From assembly GCA_012960925.1 (NCBI GenBank), contig DUAG01000062.1, positions 1-64,000 on the forward strand: a DNA stretch of 64,000 nucleotides. Direction: 5' to 3'. This document shows positions 24,010-34,172 of this stretch, piece after piece. The notes under the pieces were generated by a model. That model saw nothing but the letters and a program-made list of their open reading frames with translations. It was not told where the DNA came from and searched no databases. Position 1 is the first letter of the stretch, and the number at the start of each line of letters is the position of its first letter. The DNA comes from Candidatus Manganitrophaceae bacterium (GTDB taxonomy: Bacteria > Nitrospirota > Nitrospiria > SBBL01 > JAADHI01). Position numbers and translations under genes: made by a program.

Positions 24010-24341
24010 TAGTGTTGTTCGGCCTTTCTAAATTCCTGTGTCCGCTTGGGAATCTCGACGAGAATATCTCCGTTTACGCGTGCCTGACAGCCGAGACGGG
24101 AACTCAGGGTGAGTCCTTCTGCCGTGTCGAGCCGGTCTTCTTCATCCTCTTCCATCTCTGAGAGATGGCCCATCCCCTCCCGGATAAAGACATGACAGGT
24201 TGTGCAGGCACAACTTCCGCCGCAATTGTGCTCCAGGTCAATGTTGTTATCAAGGGCCACATCAAGGATTGTTGTTCCCTCTTTTACTTCAAGGGTGACA
24301 TTCTCACTCGGACGGTCTGATTTAAATGTAACTTTCGGCAT
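24009..24341 (-). CDS. fdx: ISC-type [2Fe-2S] ferredoxin
   Basis: This ferredoxin of about 110 residues has the four cluster ligands in HNCGGSCACTTCHV (C-x5-C-x2-C) and LGCQA. It is the adrenodoxin-type ferredoxin that donates electrons in Fe-S assembly. The ATG at 24339-24341 has GGAAAGGG just upstream, so a longer start at 24371 (inside hscA) is rejected. It lies between hscA and iscX. Confidence 0.93.
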   Translation of the reverse strand: MPKVTFKSDRPSENVTLEVKEGTTILDVALDNNIDLEHNCGGSCACTTCHVFIREGMGHLSEMEEDEEDRLDTAEGLTLSSRLGCQARVNGDILVEIPKRTQEFRKAEQH

Positions 24342-24357
24342 TGCCCTTTCCAATCCT

Positions 24358-26193
24358 TTATGAACCAGCAATCTCTTTGTTTTTGAGGGCCACCTGGACC
24401 GATTGGTCCATCAAAAGTTCTGCAAGTTTTTGCGTGGCTCCATCCAGGCCCCCGAGTTTTTCCCGGATGAGACGATGGTCCAGGCCTTTCATGGCTTCTT
24501 TCAGATCAGCCATGCTTTCTTCTATTTTGTTTCTTTCTGACTGATCGATTAGTTCCTTTCCCTGGGTCAAGCCCTTTTCCGCGTGGCGGAGAACGGTGTC
24601 GGCATCGTTGCGGGTCTCGATCAGCATCCGCGCTTCCATATCTTTTTTGGCATGTTCAACCGAGGCCAGGATCATGGCCTCGGTGTCTTCGTCGGTGAGG
24701 CCGTAAGTGGGTTTAACCTCTATCGATTGCGCTTTGCCGGTCCTTAAATCTTTCGCGGAGACCTTGAGAATACCATTCGCATCGATCAGGAAGGTCACTT
24801 CGATCCGTGGCATCCCGGCAGGGAGGGGGTCGATCCCCGTCAGGTTGAACTGGGCGAGGCTCCGGCAATCTTTGACTAGCTCTCTCTCCCCCTGGACCAC
24901 ATGGATAGCAACCGATTTCTGCCCGTCTGTAAAGGTGGTAAAGGACTCCTTCGCGCTGGTAGGGATGGTGGTATTTCTCGGGATGAAGCGATTGATGACG
25001 CCGCCCATCGTTTCCATACCGAGAGAAAGCGGGGTCACATCGAGAAGAAGCATGTCCGTGATGCTTCCCGCCAGAATATCGGCCTGGATGGCCGCGCCAA
25101 GGGCGACCACTTCATCAGGGTTGAGTTCACTCTGAGGTCTTTGTTTAAAAAGATCCGCGACCATGTTCTTGATGAGGGGAATCCGAGTAGAGCCTCCGAC
25201 CAGGATGACCTCGTCAATCTCTTCTGCTTGAAGATGTGCGTCTTCCAGGGCCTGACGGCAGGAAACAATCGTTCGGTCAACCAGGTTCTGAATCAATCCT
25301 TCAAATGTATGCCGGCTGATTTCCCTTTGGTAGCGGATGTTTTGGTCTGGCAGGGTCAAAGAGATCGTTGCATTTTCTTCAGACGAGAGCTGGCATTTCA
25401 CATGTTCCGAGAGGAGCCGGACTTCCTGAAAGGCCTTCGGAGAAGTCATGAGGTCAACCCCGTATTGTTGCTTTATCTCGTCGACGATGAGCCGGATGAG
25501 ACATTGATCGATGTCGTCGCCACCGAGATGGGTATCTCCATTGGTGGACAGGACCTCAAAAATACCATTCTTTATCTTGAGGATGGAGACATCAAATGTT
25601 CCTCCTCCGAGGTCATAGACAACAATCCATCCTTTTTTCTTCTTTTGCAGCCCATAGGCCAGTGAGGCAGCGGTCGGTTCATTGACAATCCGAAGGACCT
25701 CCAGCCCAGCGATTTTCCCGGCATCTTTGGTTGCTTGACGTTGGCTGTCGTTGAAGTAAGCTGGTACGGTGATAACGGCTTGTGTGACGGGGGCTTTCAG
25801 GTGTGCCTCGGCCCGTTGTTTCAACTCGGTCAGTATGAGAGCCGAGACTTCGGGAGGGGTATACAGATGTTCATCAACCTGGATACGGATAACCTCTCCG
25901 GGCTGACCAGTCAAGGGAAAGGGAAGATACTTGAGATCGGATTGAACCTCTTCAATCCCTTTTCCCATAAGGCGCTTGACGGAAAAGATCGTGCGCCTGG
26001 GACCCTCTATTAGGGATTTTTTAGCGGCTTGTCCGACGACAATGCGTTCCACAGAGCCTTCGGGATGAAGGGCAACGATAGATGGGACCGCCGATGCCCC
26101 GGACAATCCTGGAATGATCTGCGGTTGCCCCCCCTCCATGTAAGCTACGAGACTGTTCGTTGTGCCGAGATCGATTCCAACGACCTTTGACAT
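24358..26193 (-). CDS. hscA: Fe-S cluster chaperone HscA
   Basis: This 611-residue Hsp70 is specialised for Fe-S transfer from IscU. Its ATPase domain opens [18 protein letters not shown] and contains [12 protein letters not shown]; the substrate domain begins near residue 380. It acts with HscB, encoded one base upstream, on the LPPVK motif of IscU, which is present here. The N-terminal sequence lacks the extra residues of E. coli HscA but length is normal. Confidence 0.94.
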   Translation of the reverse strand: MSKVVGIDLGTTNSLVAYMEGGQPQIIPGLSGASAVPSIVALHPEGSVERIVVGQAAKKSLIEGPRRTIFSVKRLMGKGIEEVQSDLKYLPFPLTGQPGEVIRIQVDEHLYTPPEVSALILTELKQRAEAHLKAPVTQAVITVPAYFNDSQRQATKDAGKIAGLEVLRIVNEPTAASLAYGLQKKKKGWIVVYDLGGGTFDVSILKIKNGIFEVLSTNGDTHLGGDDIDQCLIRLIVDEIKQQYGVDLMTSPKAFQEVRLLSEHVKCQLSSEENATISLTLPDQNIRYQREISRHTFEGLIQNLVDRTIVSCRQALEDAHLQAEEIDEVILVGGSTRIPLIKNMVADLFKQRPQSELNPDEVVALGAAIQADILAGSITDMLLLDVTPLSLGMETMGGVINRFIPRNTTIPTSAKESFTTFTDGQKSVAIHVVQGERELVKDCRSLAQFNLTGIDPLPAGMPRIEVTFLIDANGILKVSAKDLRTGKAQSIEVKPTYGLTDEDTEAMILASVEHAKKDMEARMLIETRNDADTVLRHAEKGLTQGKELIDQSERNKIEESMADLKEAMKGLDHRLIREKLGGLDGATQKLAELLMDQSVQVALKNKEIAGS

Positions 26194-26904
26194 TTATTTC
26201 CCCTCGATTGCTGTACGAATATTTTTAACCATCCGCTCCAGGTAGGCCCGGTGAGAAAGGATCTTTTTCATCTCCTGCAAGCTGGCCATTTGTTTCGCAG
26301 TGAAGGCTTTGGCTTTTTCGGAGCCCTCTAGCATATCCCATTTCCCGGAAAGGACGCCAAGCTGCTTTCGTGCCTCCATTTGCCGCGTCTGCAAGCTCTC
26401 ACTCGATGCTTTCAGAGTTGAAAAAAGGGCGTTCTTTTCAGCCGACTCCCCCGGAGGAAGGGTCTTTGCTTCTTCCAGGGCCTCTTGAAGCGTAAAGATC
26501 TCTTCAAACAGATCCGCGGGGGCTTCCGTATTGATATCCTCCCCTCCCTCAACAAGACCGATGAGGTAGACGACTCTCTCCAAGGGATCTTTCAGGGTCC
26601 TGTAGGCCCGGTTCAGAATGGCGGTATTTTCAAGGCTGATCTGCTGCTCTTCCTGAGAGCGTCTTTGGTAGAAATCCGGGTGAAACTTCCGGCTTAAATC
26701 ATGGAAGGTTCCTTCGAGTTGATCCGGATCAATCTGTAAGCGGACGCCGAGTCCGAGACAACTAAAATAATCAATATTTTCCACATAGGCCTGGAGCGCG
26801 TCACAGGAGGAACAGAAGAAGAGGTCCGCTACCTCAAAATTGCAGCTCCAGCATGTGCGTGTTTTTAAGGTTTTTTCCGAATCGGTTTTCACTTCAGATG
26901 TCAT
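26194..26904 (-). CDS. hscB: HscB co-chaperone with N-terminal zinc-finger extension
   Basis: This 236-residue J-protein of the isc system has a J domain with RKFHPDFYQ (the HPD motif) at about residues 70-80 and a C-terminal helical IscU-binding bundle. Before the J domain is a Cys4 motif, CWSC and CSSC (about residues 18-37), like that of mitochondrial HSCB and absent from E. coli HscB. It is one base from hscA. Confidence 0.9.
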   Translation of the reverse strand: MTSEVKTDSEKTLKTRTCWSCNFEVADLFFCSSCDALQAYVENIDYFSCLGLGVRLQIDPDQLEGTFHDLSRKFHPDFYQRRSQEEQQISLENTAILNRAYRTLKDPLERVVYLIGLVEGGEDINTEAPADLFEEIFTLQEALEEAKTLPPGESAEKNALFSTLKASSESLQTRQMEARKQLGVLSGKWDMLEGSEKAKAFTAKQMASLQEMKKILSHRAYLERMVKNIRTAIEGK

Positions 26905-27037
26905 TGGCGCTTCCAGTAATAAAATGGCCCCAAATCCGGAGTTTGCCGGAGAAACAAAGAGTCCACTGCGATGATCCTCTCTTCCGGCAGGCTCCTGGGG
27001 GCCTGATTTTTGAATAAGAATACTTATTTACAAGGGA

Positions 27038-27412
27038 TCAGGTTGAAAAGGACTCGCCGCAGCCGCAACTTTGTTTCGCGTTGGGGTTGCTGAACTTAAA
27101 TCCTCCCCCGACCAGGGCGTTGCTGAAGTCAAGGGTTGTTCCGGCGAGATAAATGGCGCTTTTCTTATCGACAATGACCTGTAAGCCATCCACCTCATAG
27201 GAGATATCATGGGCGTTGATCTCCGAGTCGAACTTGATTGAATAGGAGAGACCGGAACACCCGCCTCCATCGACGCTGACACGCAACCCGGCATTTCCCA
27301 GGTTTTTTCGCTGGATTATGCCCTTCACTTCACGAACGGCTTCGGGCGTGAGGAGAACAACCACTTCATCATTTATGGCGTCTGACGCGGTTATCTCTTC
27401 AGTCTTTTCCAT
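27038..27412 (-). CDS. iscA: A-type Fe-S carrier (IscA/ErpA)
   Basis: This 124-residue protein has the three carrier cysteines in DGGGCSGLSYS and SCGCGESF. It has a longer acidic N-terminus than E. coli IscA. It accepts clusters from IscU and passes them to apoproteins. The start overlaps the iscU stop by 14 bases. The 133 bases after it (26905-27037) are non-coding and separate it from hscB. Confidence 0.93.
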   Translation of the reverse strand: MEKTEEITASDAINDEVVVLLTPEAVREVKGIIQRKNLGNAGLRVSVDGGGCSGLSYSIKFDSEINAHDISYEVDGLQVIVDKKSAIYLAGTTLDFSNALVGGGFKFSNPNAKQSCGCGESFST

Positions 27413-27782
27413 TTTTCTTCCTGTAATCCGTGATAGCTGCCTTGATTGCGTCTTCCGCCAGGACGGAGCAGTGTATTTTTACCGGAGGCAGACTCAATTC
27501 ATTGACAATCTCTACATTTTTTATTGCAAAGGCTTCATCGATTGTCTTTCCTTTGATCCATTCCGTCGCCAGACTCGAACTCGCAATCGCACTCCCACAG
27601 CCAAAGGTCTTGAACTTGGCATCTTCAATCACCCCGTCCGTAACCTTCAGTTGAAGTTTCATGACATCTCCGCACTCAGGCGCTCCGACAATGCCGGTTC
27701 CGACTGTGCTGTCCGATTTGTCCAGGCTTCCCATATTTCTGGGATTATTATAATGATCAATGACCTTGCTGCTGTAAGACAT
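27399..27782 (-). CDS. iscU: Fe-S scaffold IscU
   Basis: This 127-residue scaffold has ligands in APECGDVM, FGCGSAIASSS and KIHCSVLAED, the HscA-binding LPPVK motif, and the N-terminal HYNNPRNMG. Clusters are built here with sulfur from IscS. It lies 54 bases after iscS, with its own AGGAGG site. Confidence 0.96.
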   Translation of the reverse strand: MSYSSKVIDHYNNPRNMGSLDKSDSTVGTGIVGAPECGDVMKLQLKVTDGVIEDAKFKTFGCGSAIASSSLATEWIKGKTIDEAFAIKNVEIVNELSLPPVKIHCSVLAEDAIKAAITDYRKKNGKD

Positions 27783-27836
27783 TATATGTAACCTCCTAAG
27801 ATTAACAATTAAACCCTGAGATGCTCCCGGGGAGAG

Positions 27837-29051
27837 TTAATGTTCCGACCACTGGACGCTGTTCAGGTCGATCCCTTCTTGTGCCATTTCATAAAGGGGC
27901 GACATTTCCCGGAGCCGGATCACGGTTTCAATCACCCGTTTGGCAACATAATCGACCTCTTCATCGGTGTTAAACCGTCCCAGACCAAAGCGTAGAGAAG
28001 AATGTGCCAGGTCGCTTCCGACCCCCAGGGCCCGAAGCACATAAGACGGTTCCAGTGACGCAGTTGTGCAGGCTGAGCCGGATGAGAGGGCAATTTCTTT
28101 CAGGCCCATCAAAAGGGATTCTCCCTCAACATAAGCAAAGCTCATATTGAGGTTCTGGGGAAGCCGTTTTTCCGCATGACCATTCAGGTAGACCTCGTCC
28201 AGTTTGTCCAATATCTGGCTTTGGAGGCTTTCTCGCATTCGTGTCATCCGGGCAGATTCTTCAGACATCTCTTTTTCACAGATTTCACACGCCTCTCCCA
28301 AACCAACAATTCCCGGAACGTTGAGCGTCCCTGAACGCATTCCCCGCTCATGTCCGCCGCCGTCAATCAGCGGAGCAATACGGACACGCGGGTTTCTTTT
28401 TCTGACATAGAGCGCCCCGATGCCTTTGGGTCCATAGATCTTATGTGCGGAAAGGGACAACAAGTCGATCCCCATCGCCTGGACATCCACCGGGATTTTC
28501 CCCACACCCTGGGTCGCGTCGCAGTGAAAGAGGACCCCTCTCTCTTTCGCGATTGCTCCGATTTCTGTGATGGGCTGAATGACGCCGATTTCATTATTGG
28601 CCATCATAATGGAGATCAGGATAGTCTTATCCGTGATGGCCTCTTTGATGCTCTCAAGACTGACCAGTCCATCCTTCGCGACTGTGAGGTAAGTTACCCG
28701 GAAGCCGTCTCTTTCAAGATGTTTCACGCTGTCCAGAACCGCCTTATGCTCTGTGACGACCGTAATAATATGATTCCCTTTCTCACGGTACATCTCGGCT
28801 GCACCTTTGATGGCCAGATTATTGGATTCGGTCGCTCCGCTTGTAAAGATAATTTCTTTCGATCGGCAGTGGAGCAGTTGGGCAATTTGTCCCCTTGCTC
28901 GATCAACCGCTTTTTCAGCTTCCCAGCCAAATGAGTGGTTCCGGCTGGCCGAATTACCAAAGGCCTTCGTAAAGTACGGGATCATCACCTCCATCACGCG
29001 CGGATCTACCGGCGTTGTTGAGTGATTGTCCATGAAAATAGGAAACTCCAT
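27837..29051 (-). CDS. iscS: cysteine desulfurase IscS
   Basis: This 404-residue class V aminotransferase-fold enzyme takes sulfur from cysteine for Fe-S clusters and tRNA thiolation. It has the PLP lysine in [12 protein letters not shown] and the mobile active-site Cys in [17 protein letters not shown]. It starts [19 protein letters not shown], as in group I desulfurases. It lies 22 bases after iscR. MnmA and the DsrEFH-like genes nearby could draw on its persulfide. Confidence 0.96.
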   Translation of the reverse strand: MEFPIFMDNHSTTPVDPRVMEVMIPYFTKAFGNSASRNHSFGWEAEKAVDRARGQIAQLLHCRSKEIIFTSGATESNNLAIKGAAEMYREKGNHIITVVTEHKAVLDSVKHLERDGFRVTYLTVAKDGLVSLESIKEAITDKTILISIMMANNEIGVIQPITEIGAIAKERGVLFHCDATQGVGKIPVDVQAMGIDLLSLSAHKIYGPKGIGALYVRKRNPRVRIAPLIDGGGHERGMRSGTLNVPGIVGLGEACEICEKEMSEESARMTRMRESLQSQILDKLDEVYLNGHAEKRLPQNLNMSFAYVEGESLLMGLKEIALSSGSACTTASLEPSYVLRALGVGSDLAHSSLRFGLGRFNTDEEVDYVAKRVIETVIRLREMSPLYEMAQEGIDLNSVQWSEH

Positions 29052-29073
29052 CCTACCCCCTTTATTAAACCAT

Positions 29074-29499
29074 CTAAACCGTCAGTTCTACCGGAACCTC
29101 TTCGCTACAGATCTGATCGATGGAAACATTGTCCAGATAGTCAACAATCTTATGCTCGATCTTCCGAAGCGGACTCCGAATGGTACATCGTGCTGTTTGT
29201 GAGCAGGACGTGTCCCCTTCCACGCAGTGAACAATTTGAATCGGCCCTTCAATGGCCCGGATCAAATCGCCTAAAGAGATCAAACTCGGATCTTTTGCCA
29301 GTGTGTAGCCTCCCTTTGGGCCGTTCTGGCTGATAATAAACCCTTTTTTTGCAAGCCGCTGTAAGACCTTTGCCAGAATTTCAAGAGGAATATTGTATAT
29401 CTCTGCGATATTCCTCGTATTTGCAACAGACTCGCCTTTAAAGGACATAAAGTTAATTGCCATGAGGGCGTAGTCAATCTTCTTGGTCAGCTTGAGCAT
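29074..29499 (-). CDS. iscR: Rrf2-family regulator IscR
   Basis: This 141-residue winged-helix regulator has helix-turn-helix [20 protein letters not shown] and wing [11 protein letters not shown]. Cluster ligands are likely the three cysteines in the loop [14 protein letters not shown]. In E. coli holo-IscR represses its own operon; the same logic probably applies because it is the first gene of isc here. Confidence 0.92.
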   Translation of the reverse strand: MLKLTKKIDYALMAINFMSFKGESVANTRNIAEIYNIPLEILAKVLQRLAKKGFIISQNGPKGGYTLAKDPSLISLGDLIRAIEGPIQIVHCVEGDTSCSQTARCTIRSPLRKIEHKIVDYLDNVSIDQICSEEVPVELTV

Positions 29500-29573
29500 G
29501 TCATCTTTCGTCTAGTAAGTAGGCCTTCATAAAGTACGACACTTTTGATCGGAGACCATTAGGGTCGGATATA

Positions 29574-29603
29574 TATTTACCATAGGGACTCCCTTCCTGT
29601 CAA
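29574..29603 (-). promoter_or_regulatory. sigma-70-type promoter of the isc operon
   Basis: On the minus strand TTGACA (29598-29603) is followed after 18 bases by TAAATA (29574-29579), about 75 bases upstream of iscR. The AT-rich sequence after it could hold an IscR site, but I see no clean type 1 motif. Confidence 0.5.
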
Positions 29604-29720
29604 CCCAAATTTACGAAGGGTCTGACCCTGGGGGTTCCCTTTTTCTTGCGAGGTTTGTGGAAATCAGTTATGATCAGCCGAGCTGAATGAATAGAGCAGC
29701 AGTGAGAGGACACATGTTTT

Positions 29721-31136
29721 ATGGATAAATCAAGCCGTTTCCCCTCCCTGAATAGCCGCGAAATGCTTTACGAAGGGTTGGCGCTTCTCGCCGACCCGAT
29801 CCACAATTATATCCCTTTTACTGTGCCGATCGGGAACCGGGATGAAGCAACCGAGAAGGATCTAATCGATTCCCCCTGGATGCAGCGGCTTCGGTATATC
29901 TATCAGTTACAGTCGGCGCGATGGGTCTATCCCTCTGCTGAGCATTCCCGTTTTGTTCACTCCCTTGGGGCGATGCATGTTGCAGGACGTTTTGGGAAAC
30001 ATCTTTACCCCTCACTTAAGGAAGTGACCTCTAGCTGTCCTTCTTTTAATTTTATAGAAGAGCTCCTGCGCGTTTCTGTCATGGTTCACGATATCGGTCA
30101 TGGCCCATTCTGCCATTTCTTCGACCATAACTTTCTGGATGAATACGGCCTGACGCATGAAAAACTCGGGCAGGCGATCATCAGACAGGAATTGGCCTCG
30201 ATACTAAGACGAATCAGGCGCAGCCCCAGTGGTTTGTTTGAACCCGGAGAAGAACTCAACCCGGAGCATGTTGCCTTCTTAATTCATAAGGATGACACCT
30301 ACAAAACGCCGGAAGACTATCCCCGCTGGCTGGTGATGTTGAAACCGCTCCTGTCCGGGATCTTTACCGCCGATAATCTCGATTATGTGCTTCGAGATGC
30401 CTATATGTGCGGGGTGGCCATCGGGCCAGTCGACCTGAATCGCCTCATGCACTATACTTTCTTCACAGAAAAGGGCCTGACGCTTCACAAATCGGGGCTT
30501 CCTGCCTTGACGATGTTTTTAAATACCCGTTCTTACCTCTATTTCAATGTCTATTATCACCGAACAACCCGCTCACTCGATATGCACTTGCGTGATGTAT
30601 TCCGTGAGACGATTAAAGAAATTTTCCCTTTCAATCCGCTGGACAAACTCAGCGCCTATGTTGATCTCACCGACTGGTCCCTCCTGCTGGAAGTGAAGTC
30701 GTGGAGGAATGACGACTCACCCATGAGAAGAAAACTTTTCTCTGAGTGGAACAAGATTCTTCTCAGGGATGTTAAGTGGAAGATGGCCTACGATACGACC
30801 CTTTCCACAGAAAGAACGAAGAACGGAAGATGTACGATAACCCCGGTGGATTTTGAGGAGCGAATGCGAAAGTGCCTCCCACCGGAATTGAAGGACCTCC
30901 CCTTCCGTGTTGATCTGGCCAGTCAGGACCCCCGACCGGCCGATACGCTCAGGATGGGAGAGAGGCAGGTCTATGTCTTTGAGCCCTCCACCGGAGTTGT
31001 CTCAAAGGAAGCACTGTCGGAGCATGTCGATTCTATTCCGGCATGGCTGATTCAGTGCCGCGTCTATGCCCTGAATCACGACCATGACTCGGTATTATCC
31101 CACGCCGCCGAAAAGGTCCTCTCGAAGTATTCCTGA
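29721..31136 (+). CDS. HD-domain phosphohydrolase (dNTPase-like)
   Basis: This 471-residue protein is of the SAMHD1/dGTPase-like HD family. Metal ligands are visible: His in SRFVHSLGAMHV, His-Asp in VHDIGHGPFCHFFDH and Asp in TADNLDYVLRDAY. PIHNYIPF is typical of the N-terminus. It likely hydrolyses dNTPs or a related nucleotide; the substrate is unknown. It is transcribed divergently from isc. Confidence 0.85.
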   Translation: MDKSSRFPSLNSREMLYEGLALLADPIHNYIPFTVPIGNRDEATEKDLIDSPWMQRLRYIYQLQSARWVYPSAEHSRFVHSLGAMHVAGRFGKHLYPSLKEVTSSCPSFNFIEELLRVSVMVHDIGHGPFCHFFDHNFLDEYGLTHEKLGQAIIRQELASILRRIRRSPSGLFEPGEELNPEHVAFLIHKDDTYKTPEDYPRWLVMLKPLLSGIFTADNLDYVLRDAYMCGVAIGPVDLNRLMHYTFFTEKGLTLHKSGLPALTMFLNTRSYLYFNVYYHRTTRSLDMHLRDVFRETIKEIFPFNPLDKLSAYVDLTDWSLLLEVKSWRNDDSPMRRKLFSEWNKILLRDVKWKMAYDTTLSTERTKNGRCTITPVDFEERMRKCLPPELKDLPFRVDLASQDPRPADTLRMGERQVYVFEPSTGVVSKEALSEHVDSIPAWLIQCRVYALNHDHDSVLSHAAEKVLSKYS

Positions 31137-31169
31137 ATTTTTTTGGGGGGTGGGTGCGCGAACGCGCGT

Positions 31170-31697
31170 TCAATCTTCACTTAAAGGCAGGTTTTCTAGT
31201 ACGTCAGTCCTTTGAGGTCCATTTGTGACTTCCTGAGCTGAATAAACCAAGATAGCTGCCAACAAACAAAAAATGAGTACCATCAGAATCCGGTTTTCTC
31301 TTAAAAAATGTATTTGCAGGCCGCCGCAGTAGGGGCATTTATTCGTATGCTCTCCTGAATATTCCTGATGACACCATCGGCAGGATCTCACGATCCCAGG
31401 CGTCTTTGCATCGGCCTCTGTCTGAGGCGACTTCTCTTGTAGGGTTGTTTTACAATGCTTGCACAACGATGCTTCGCGTCTGATCATCTCTGCGCAAGCG
31501 GGACACTTTATGTATCCCCTCTCTTCCGGGCCCTGATCTTCATACTTTTTGTCTCCGATGGCCGCGACATGGATGATCGCGACAAAGAAAAAAAAGAATC
31601 CATAGAGGGCCCAGGGAAAAAAAGAGCGGTTTTTCTGCTCTGCGATGACACCGACAATCGCCCCGAGAATAATGCCTATGACAAGCGTTAAAGTCAT
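31170..31697 (-). CDS. membrane protein with two zinc-ribbon motifs
   Basis: This 175-residue protein has two N-terminal spans (LVIGIILGAIVGVIAE, YGFFFFFVAIIHV). A cytoplasmic zinc ribbon follows (IKCPACAEMIRREASLCKHC, about residues 63-83), then a second (CRWCHQEY...CPYCGG, about 106-125). A C-terminal span is VLIFCLLAAILVY. Such ribbon-in-membrane proteins are common and uncharacterised. It lies five bases after the receiver-domain gene. Confidence 0.6.
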   Translation of the reverse strand: MTLTLVIGIILGAIVGVIAEQKNRSFFPWALYGFFFFFVAIIHVAAIGDKKYEDQGPEERGYIKCPACAEMIRREASLCKHCKTTLQEKSPQTEADAKTPGIVRSCRWCHQEYSGEHTNKCPYCGGLQIHFLRENRILMVLIFCLLAAILVYSAQEVTNGPQRTDVLENLPLSED

Positions 31698-31702
31698 ACG
31701 CC

Positions 31703-32074
31703 TTATGCCGAACCGTTTGCTAGAGGATTAGTATCGTTGATCTTACTTACAAGCGTTTCAAAAGAAAAAGGTTTCGGGAAGTAGCCATCCGCTCCCGCCC
31801 GGTAAACATCCTTGAGCAGATCTTGAGTATCTCTTGCCGTCATGATGAAAATAGGTGTGGTTACTTCATTTTCTCTCAGCTGTCTACAAACATCCAGGCC
31901 ATTTTTTAAAGGGAGGAAGACGTCAAGAAGAATGACATCAAAGGGCCGCGACTCAGCCATGTCCACTCCCGTTTGGCCATCGTGAGCAACCTCGACCTCG
32001 TGCTCCTCGGCTTCCAACCCTCTTTGCATATACCCTGCGATCCGTTCGTCATCTTCGATGATTAATATCCGCAT
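31703..32074 (-). CDS. stand-alone response regulator receiver domain
   Basis: This 123-residue receiver domain of the OmpR/PhoB subtype has an acidic pocket IIEDDERIAGY, phospho-acceptor Asp in VILLDVFLPLKNG, Thr/Ser region IFIMTAR and Lys in YFPKPF. No DNA-binding output domain follows, and no histidine kinase is nearby. It is either a single-domain regulator or a truncated OmpR-type regulator; the C-terminus ends cleanly. Confidence 0.85.
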   Translation of the reverse strand: MRILIIEDDERIAGYMQRGLEAEEHEVEVAHDGQTGVDMAESRPFDVILLDVFLPLKNGLDVCRQLRENEVTTPIFIMTARDTQDLLKDVYRAGADGYFPKPFSFETLVSKINDTNPLANGSA

Positions 32075-32183
32075 TTTTTCCCTGATTCAAGTAATGGCTC
32101 CCCTGGGGAACCCACTCCAGAGTACCCTTTAACATATCACACGATTTTCCGAAGTCAATCCCCAGCCCCAAGACGGCTGTGAA

Positions 32184-32274
32184 GACAAGGCCAGAGTCCA
32201 TAAGGACGACCGAAGCGTACTCACCGTGCGGTGAGGAGTCTGTTGGCCGATAACGCAGTATTTCCAGGCGAATC
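32184..32274. repeat. interspersed repeat family 2, copy b (inverted)
   Basis: This is a copy in the opposite orientation to the one at 7985: GACAAGGCCAGAG, CCATAAGG, GACCGAAGCGTACTCACCG, GGCCGATAACGCAGTATT, CCAGGCGAATCG. It lies between the receiver gene and pheT. Confidence 0.75.
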
Positions 32275-32282
32275 GGGGGTTT

Positions 32283-32306
32283 CTAATTCCGCAATCGCGG
32301 AATTAG
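32283..32306. terminator. hairpin downstream of pheT
   Basis: CTAATTCCGC and GCGGAATTAG form a perfect 10-pair stem with loop AATC. No T-run follows on either strand, so it is an imperfect intrinsic terminator or an mRNA-stabilising hairpin after pheT. Confidence 0.45.
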
Positions 32307-32411
32307 GGCCAGCCTCTTCCAACGATACAACCGGGAACGGTTTGGGAGACCAATCTTCTCATCATAGAGGATGTGGGACAGATCTTGTTCCGGAGGAGGA
32401 GCCGTCCCTGT

Positions 32412-34172
32412 TTAAATCTTTTCGATCTCGATTTCGAAGGAGACGCAGGGCATGCCGATCTGCCAGCGGGTCAGGACATCCGGATCAAGTTCTCCGATCA
32501 GGCCGATCTTTCCTTTTTCGGCAGAAATAGTCCCGGACCGGCCTTCGATAAAACTCGGATGGCAGATCGACTCCAGACGGCATCGCCCGGAGAAACTTAG
32601 GAACAGGGCCTCCAGGACGGCATGGAGTTCGGAGAAGGTCGCGTTGGGATGGGCAATCAATGCTGCCAGATGGATGGATGTTGTCGTCGCTTCTTTGGGG
32701 TTTTCCCTTCCTGGGCCGGGTGACGTCAATCGGGCAATCTCTCCAACCTCAAAGATCCGATGCGGGTAGAAGGCCTTCGAGCTTGCTCCTTCAACACGCA
32801 ACAGAGAAGGGAGAAGGGAAGGTCGAAGGAGAGAAAAGCGTTCGTTCATCGGATTTTCAATCTCGACGATCTTTGTTTCCGACCTCTCCTCATCCAATGC
32901 GGAGAGTCTCATCCTCTCAATGAAGTCCTGCCGTGAGCCCAGGATATTTGAAATAATCTCCTGGAACCCGAAACCCACCATGGCTTCCCTCAGAAAATCA
33001 GAAAGGGTTTCGATTCGGGAGAGAGAGCCCACGGTAAAGGTAGACGGCATCTCCGGTTCGAAAGAGCCATAGCCCCGGCAGATGGCAAAATCCTCAATGA
33101 CATCAATCGGGTGCATCGTATCGTCCCGGTAGGGGGGCGCGGTGACGTTTAGGTTTTTCCCCTTTGTCTGAACTGTGTAACCGTAGGCTTGAAGCCCTGA
33201 GACGGCATCCTCCATCTTCACTTTTTCTCCCAGGACCTGCTCAAAGGTGTCGAGGCTCAGATCGATACTGCTTGAAAAATCATAAGGCATCCGTATGGCC
33301 TTCCCGTAATCCGTTTTATCCGAGTATTGGATAGAAACCGGTTCAATGGCCGCGCCGCGATCCGCGAGGTTGCAGGCAAAGATATTCAGGGCCAGCATCA
33401 CCATTCGTAGATCTGTTCCCGTCACCTCGACAAAGAGTTCTGTGTCGCCGACCTTTACTTCGCCGACCTCACGGCTGTTGATGATGGGAGGGAAGGAAAG
33501 GATCTCTTCTTTCGCGTCAATGAGGATCGGGTACTTTGCTGCCCCGAAGAGGGTGTCGGCATGGGCCACCCCTTTCGGATGGTTTTTAATAATTTCCGCA
33601 AGGGACATGGACTCGTTAAACCCGAGGGGGACAAAGGAAGTGCTCTCAGGATCGACCAGGTCATAGCGAACCGGGAAGGTGATTTTTGGGAGGCGATAGA
33701 GGCCGATCGAAACGGTCTTCCGCTTTCGGCCAAAGGACTCAGCGAGTTTTTCCTGGACCTGGATCAGCTGCTCCAGGATCGGTTCGGTGATGACCATGCC
33801 GCGGGCGATACAGGCGGCCAGATAGGGACGGACGCCACTCATCTCTTTTGAGACAAATACTTCTCGATCCGCCTTTGTTTTTGGATCGAAAAAGGGATAG
33901 TCCGGTCCCGTTTTTGACTTTTTAAGACAGATCTGCCGGGCAATTCCCTCCGGAGACCAGAGGTCGGGCCGGTTGGTGTCATTCAACTCCACCTTGGCGA
34001 TGTCCTGCTCCGGAAAAAACTCCTTGACCTCCCCCTTGACCTGCTCCAATAACAACTCCAGGCGGGCCTGGTCAATTTTCTCATGCAAGAGGGATTCAAG
34101 GTCGCTGATGGTGACTTCAATTGTCGGGATTTTCGGCCTCCCCTGATTTTTCCAGGACAGTCTGTTTCTCAC
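32412..34172 (-). CDS. pheT: phenylalanyl-tRNA synthetase beta subunit, archaeal type
   Basis: This subunit of about 572-586 residues is much shorter than the roughly 800-residue bacterial PheT. It lacks the N-terminal tRNA-binding (EMAP-like) and C-terminal anticodon-binding domains and follows the archaeal/eukaryotic layout. The family start MPTIEVTISDLE is found here as IPTIEV, with ATC (34128-34130) where ATG would be. A good GGGGAGG lies six bases before that ATC. The only conventional start upstream is GTG 34172, which adds 14 unusual residues and overlaps pheS more. So a rare ATC start is likely. It pairs with pheS. Confidence 0.88.
   Translation of the reverse strand: MRNRLSWKNQGRPKIPTIEVTISDLESLLHEKIDQARLELLLEQVKGEVKEFFPEQDIAKVELNDTNRPDLWSPEGIARQICLKKSKTGPDYPFFDPKTKADREVFVSKEMSGVRPYLAACIARGMVITEPILEQLIQVQEKLAESFGRKRKTVSIGLYRLPKITFPVRYDLVDPESTSFVPLGFNESMSLAEIIKNHPKGVAHADTLFGAAKYPILIDAKEEILSFPPIINSREVGEVKVGDTELFVEVTGTDLRMVMLALNIFACNLADRGAAIEPVSIQYSDKTDYGKAIRMPYDFSSSIDLSLDTFEQVLGEKVKMEDAVSGLQAYGYTVQTKGKNLNVTAPPYRDDTMHPIDVIEDFAICRGYGSFEPEMPSTFTVGSLSRIETLSDFLREAMVGFGFQEIISNILGSRQDFIERMRLSALDEERSETKIVEIENPMNERFSLLRPSLLPSLLRVEGASSKAFYPHRIFEVGEIARLTSPGPGRENPKEATTTSIHLAALIAHPNATFSELHAVLEALFLSFSGRCRLESICHPSFIEGRSGTISAEKGKIGLIGELDPDVLTRWQIGMPCVSFEIEIEKI

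Noticed and set aside
24901-25665. 254-residue plus-strand frame within hscA
   Set aside because: Antisense shadow of a well-supported Hsp70 gene.
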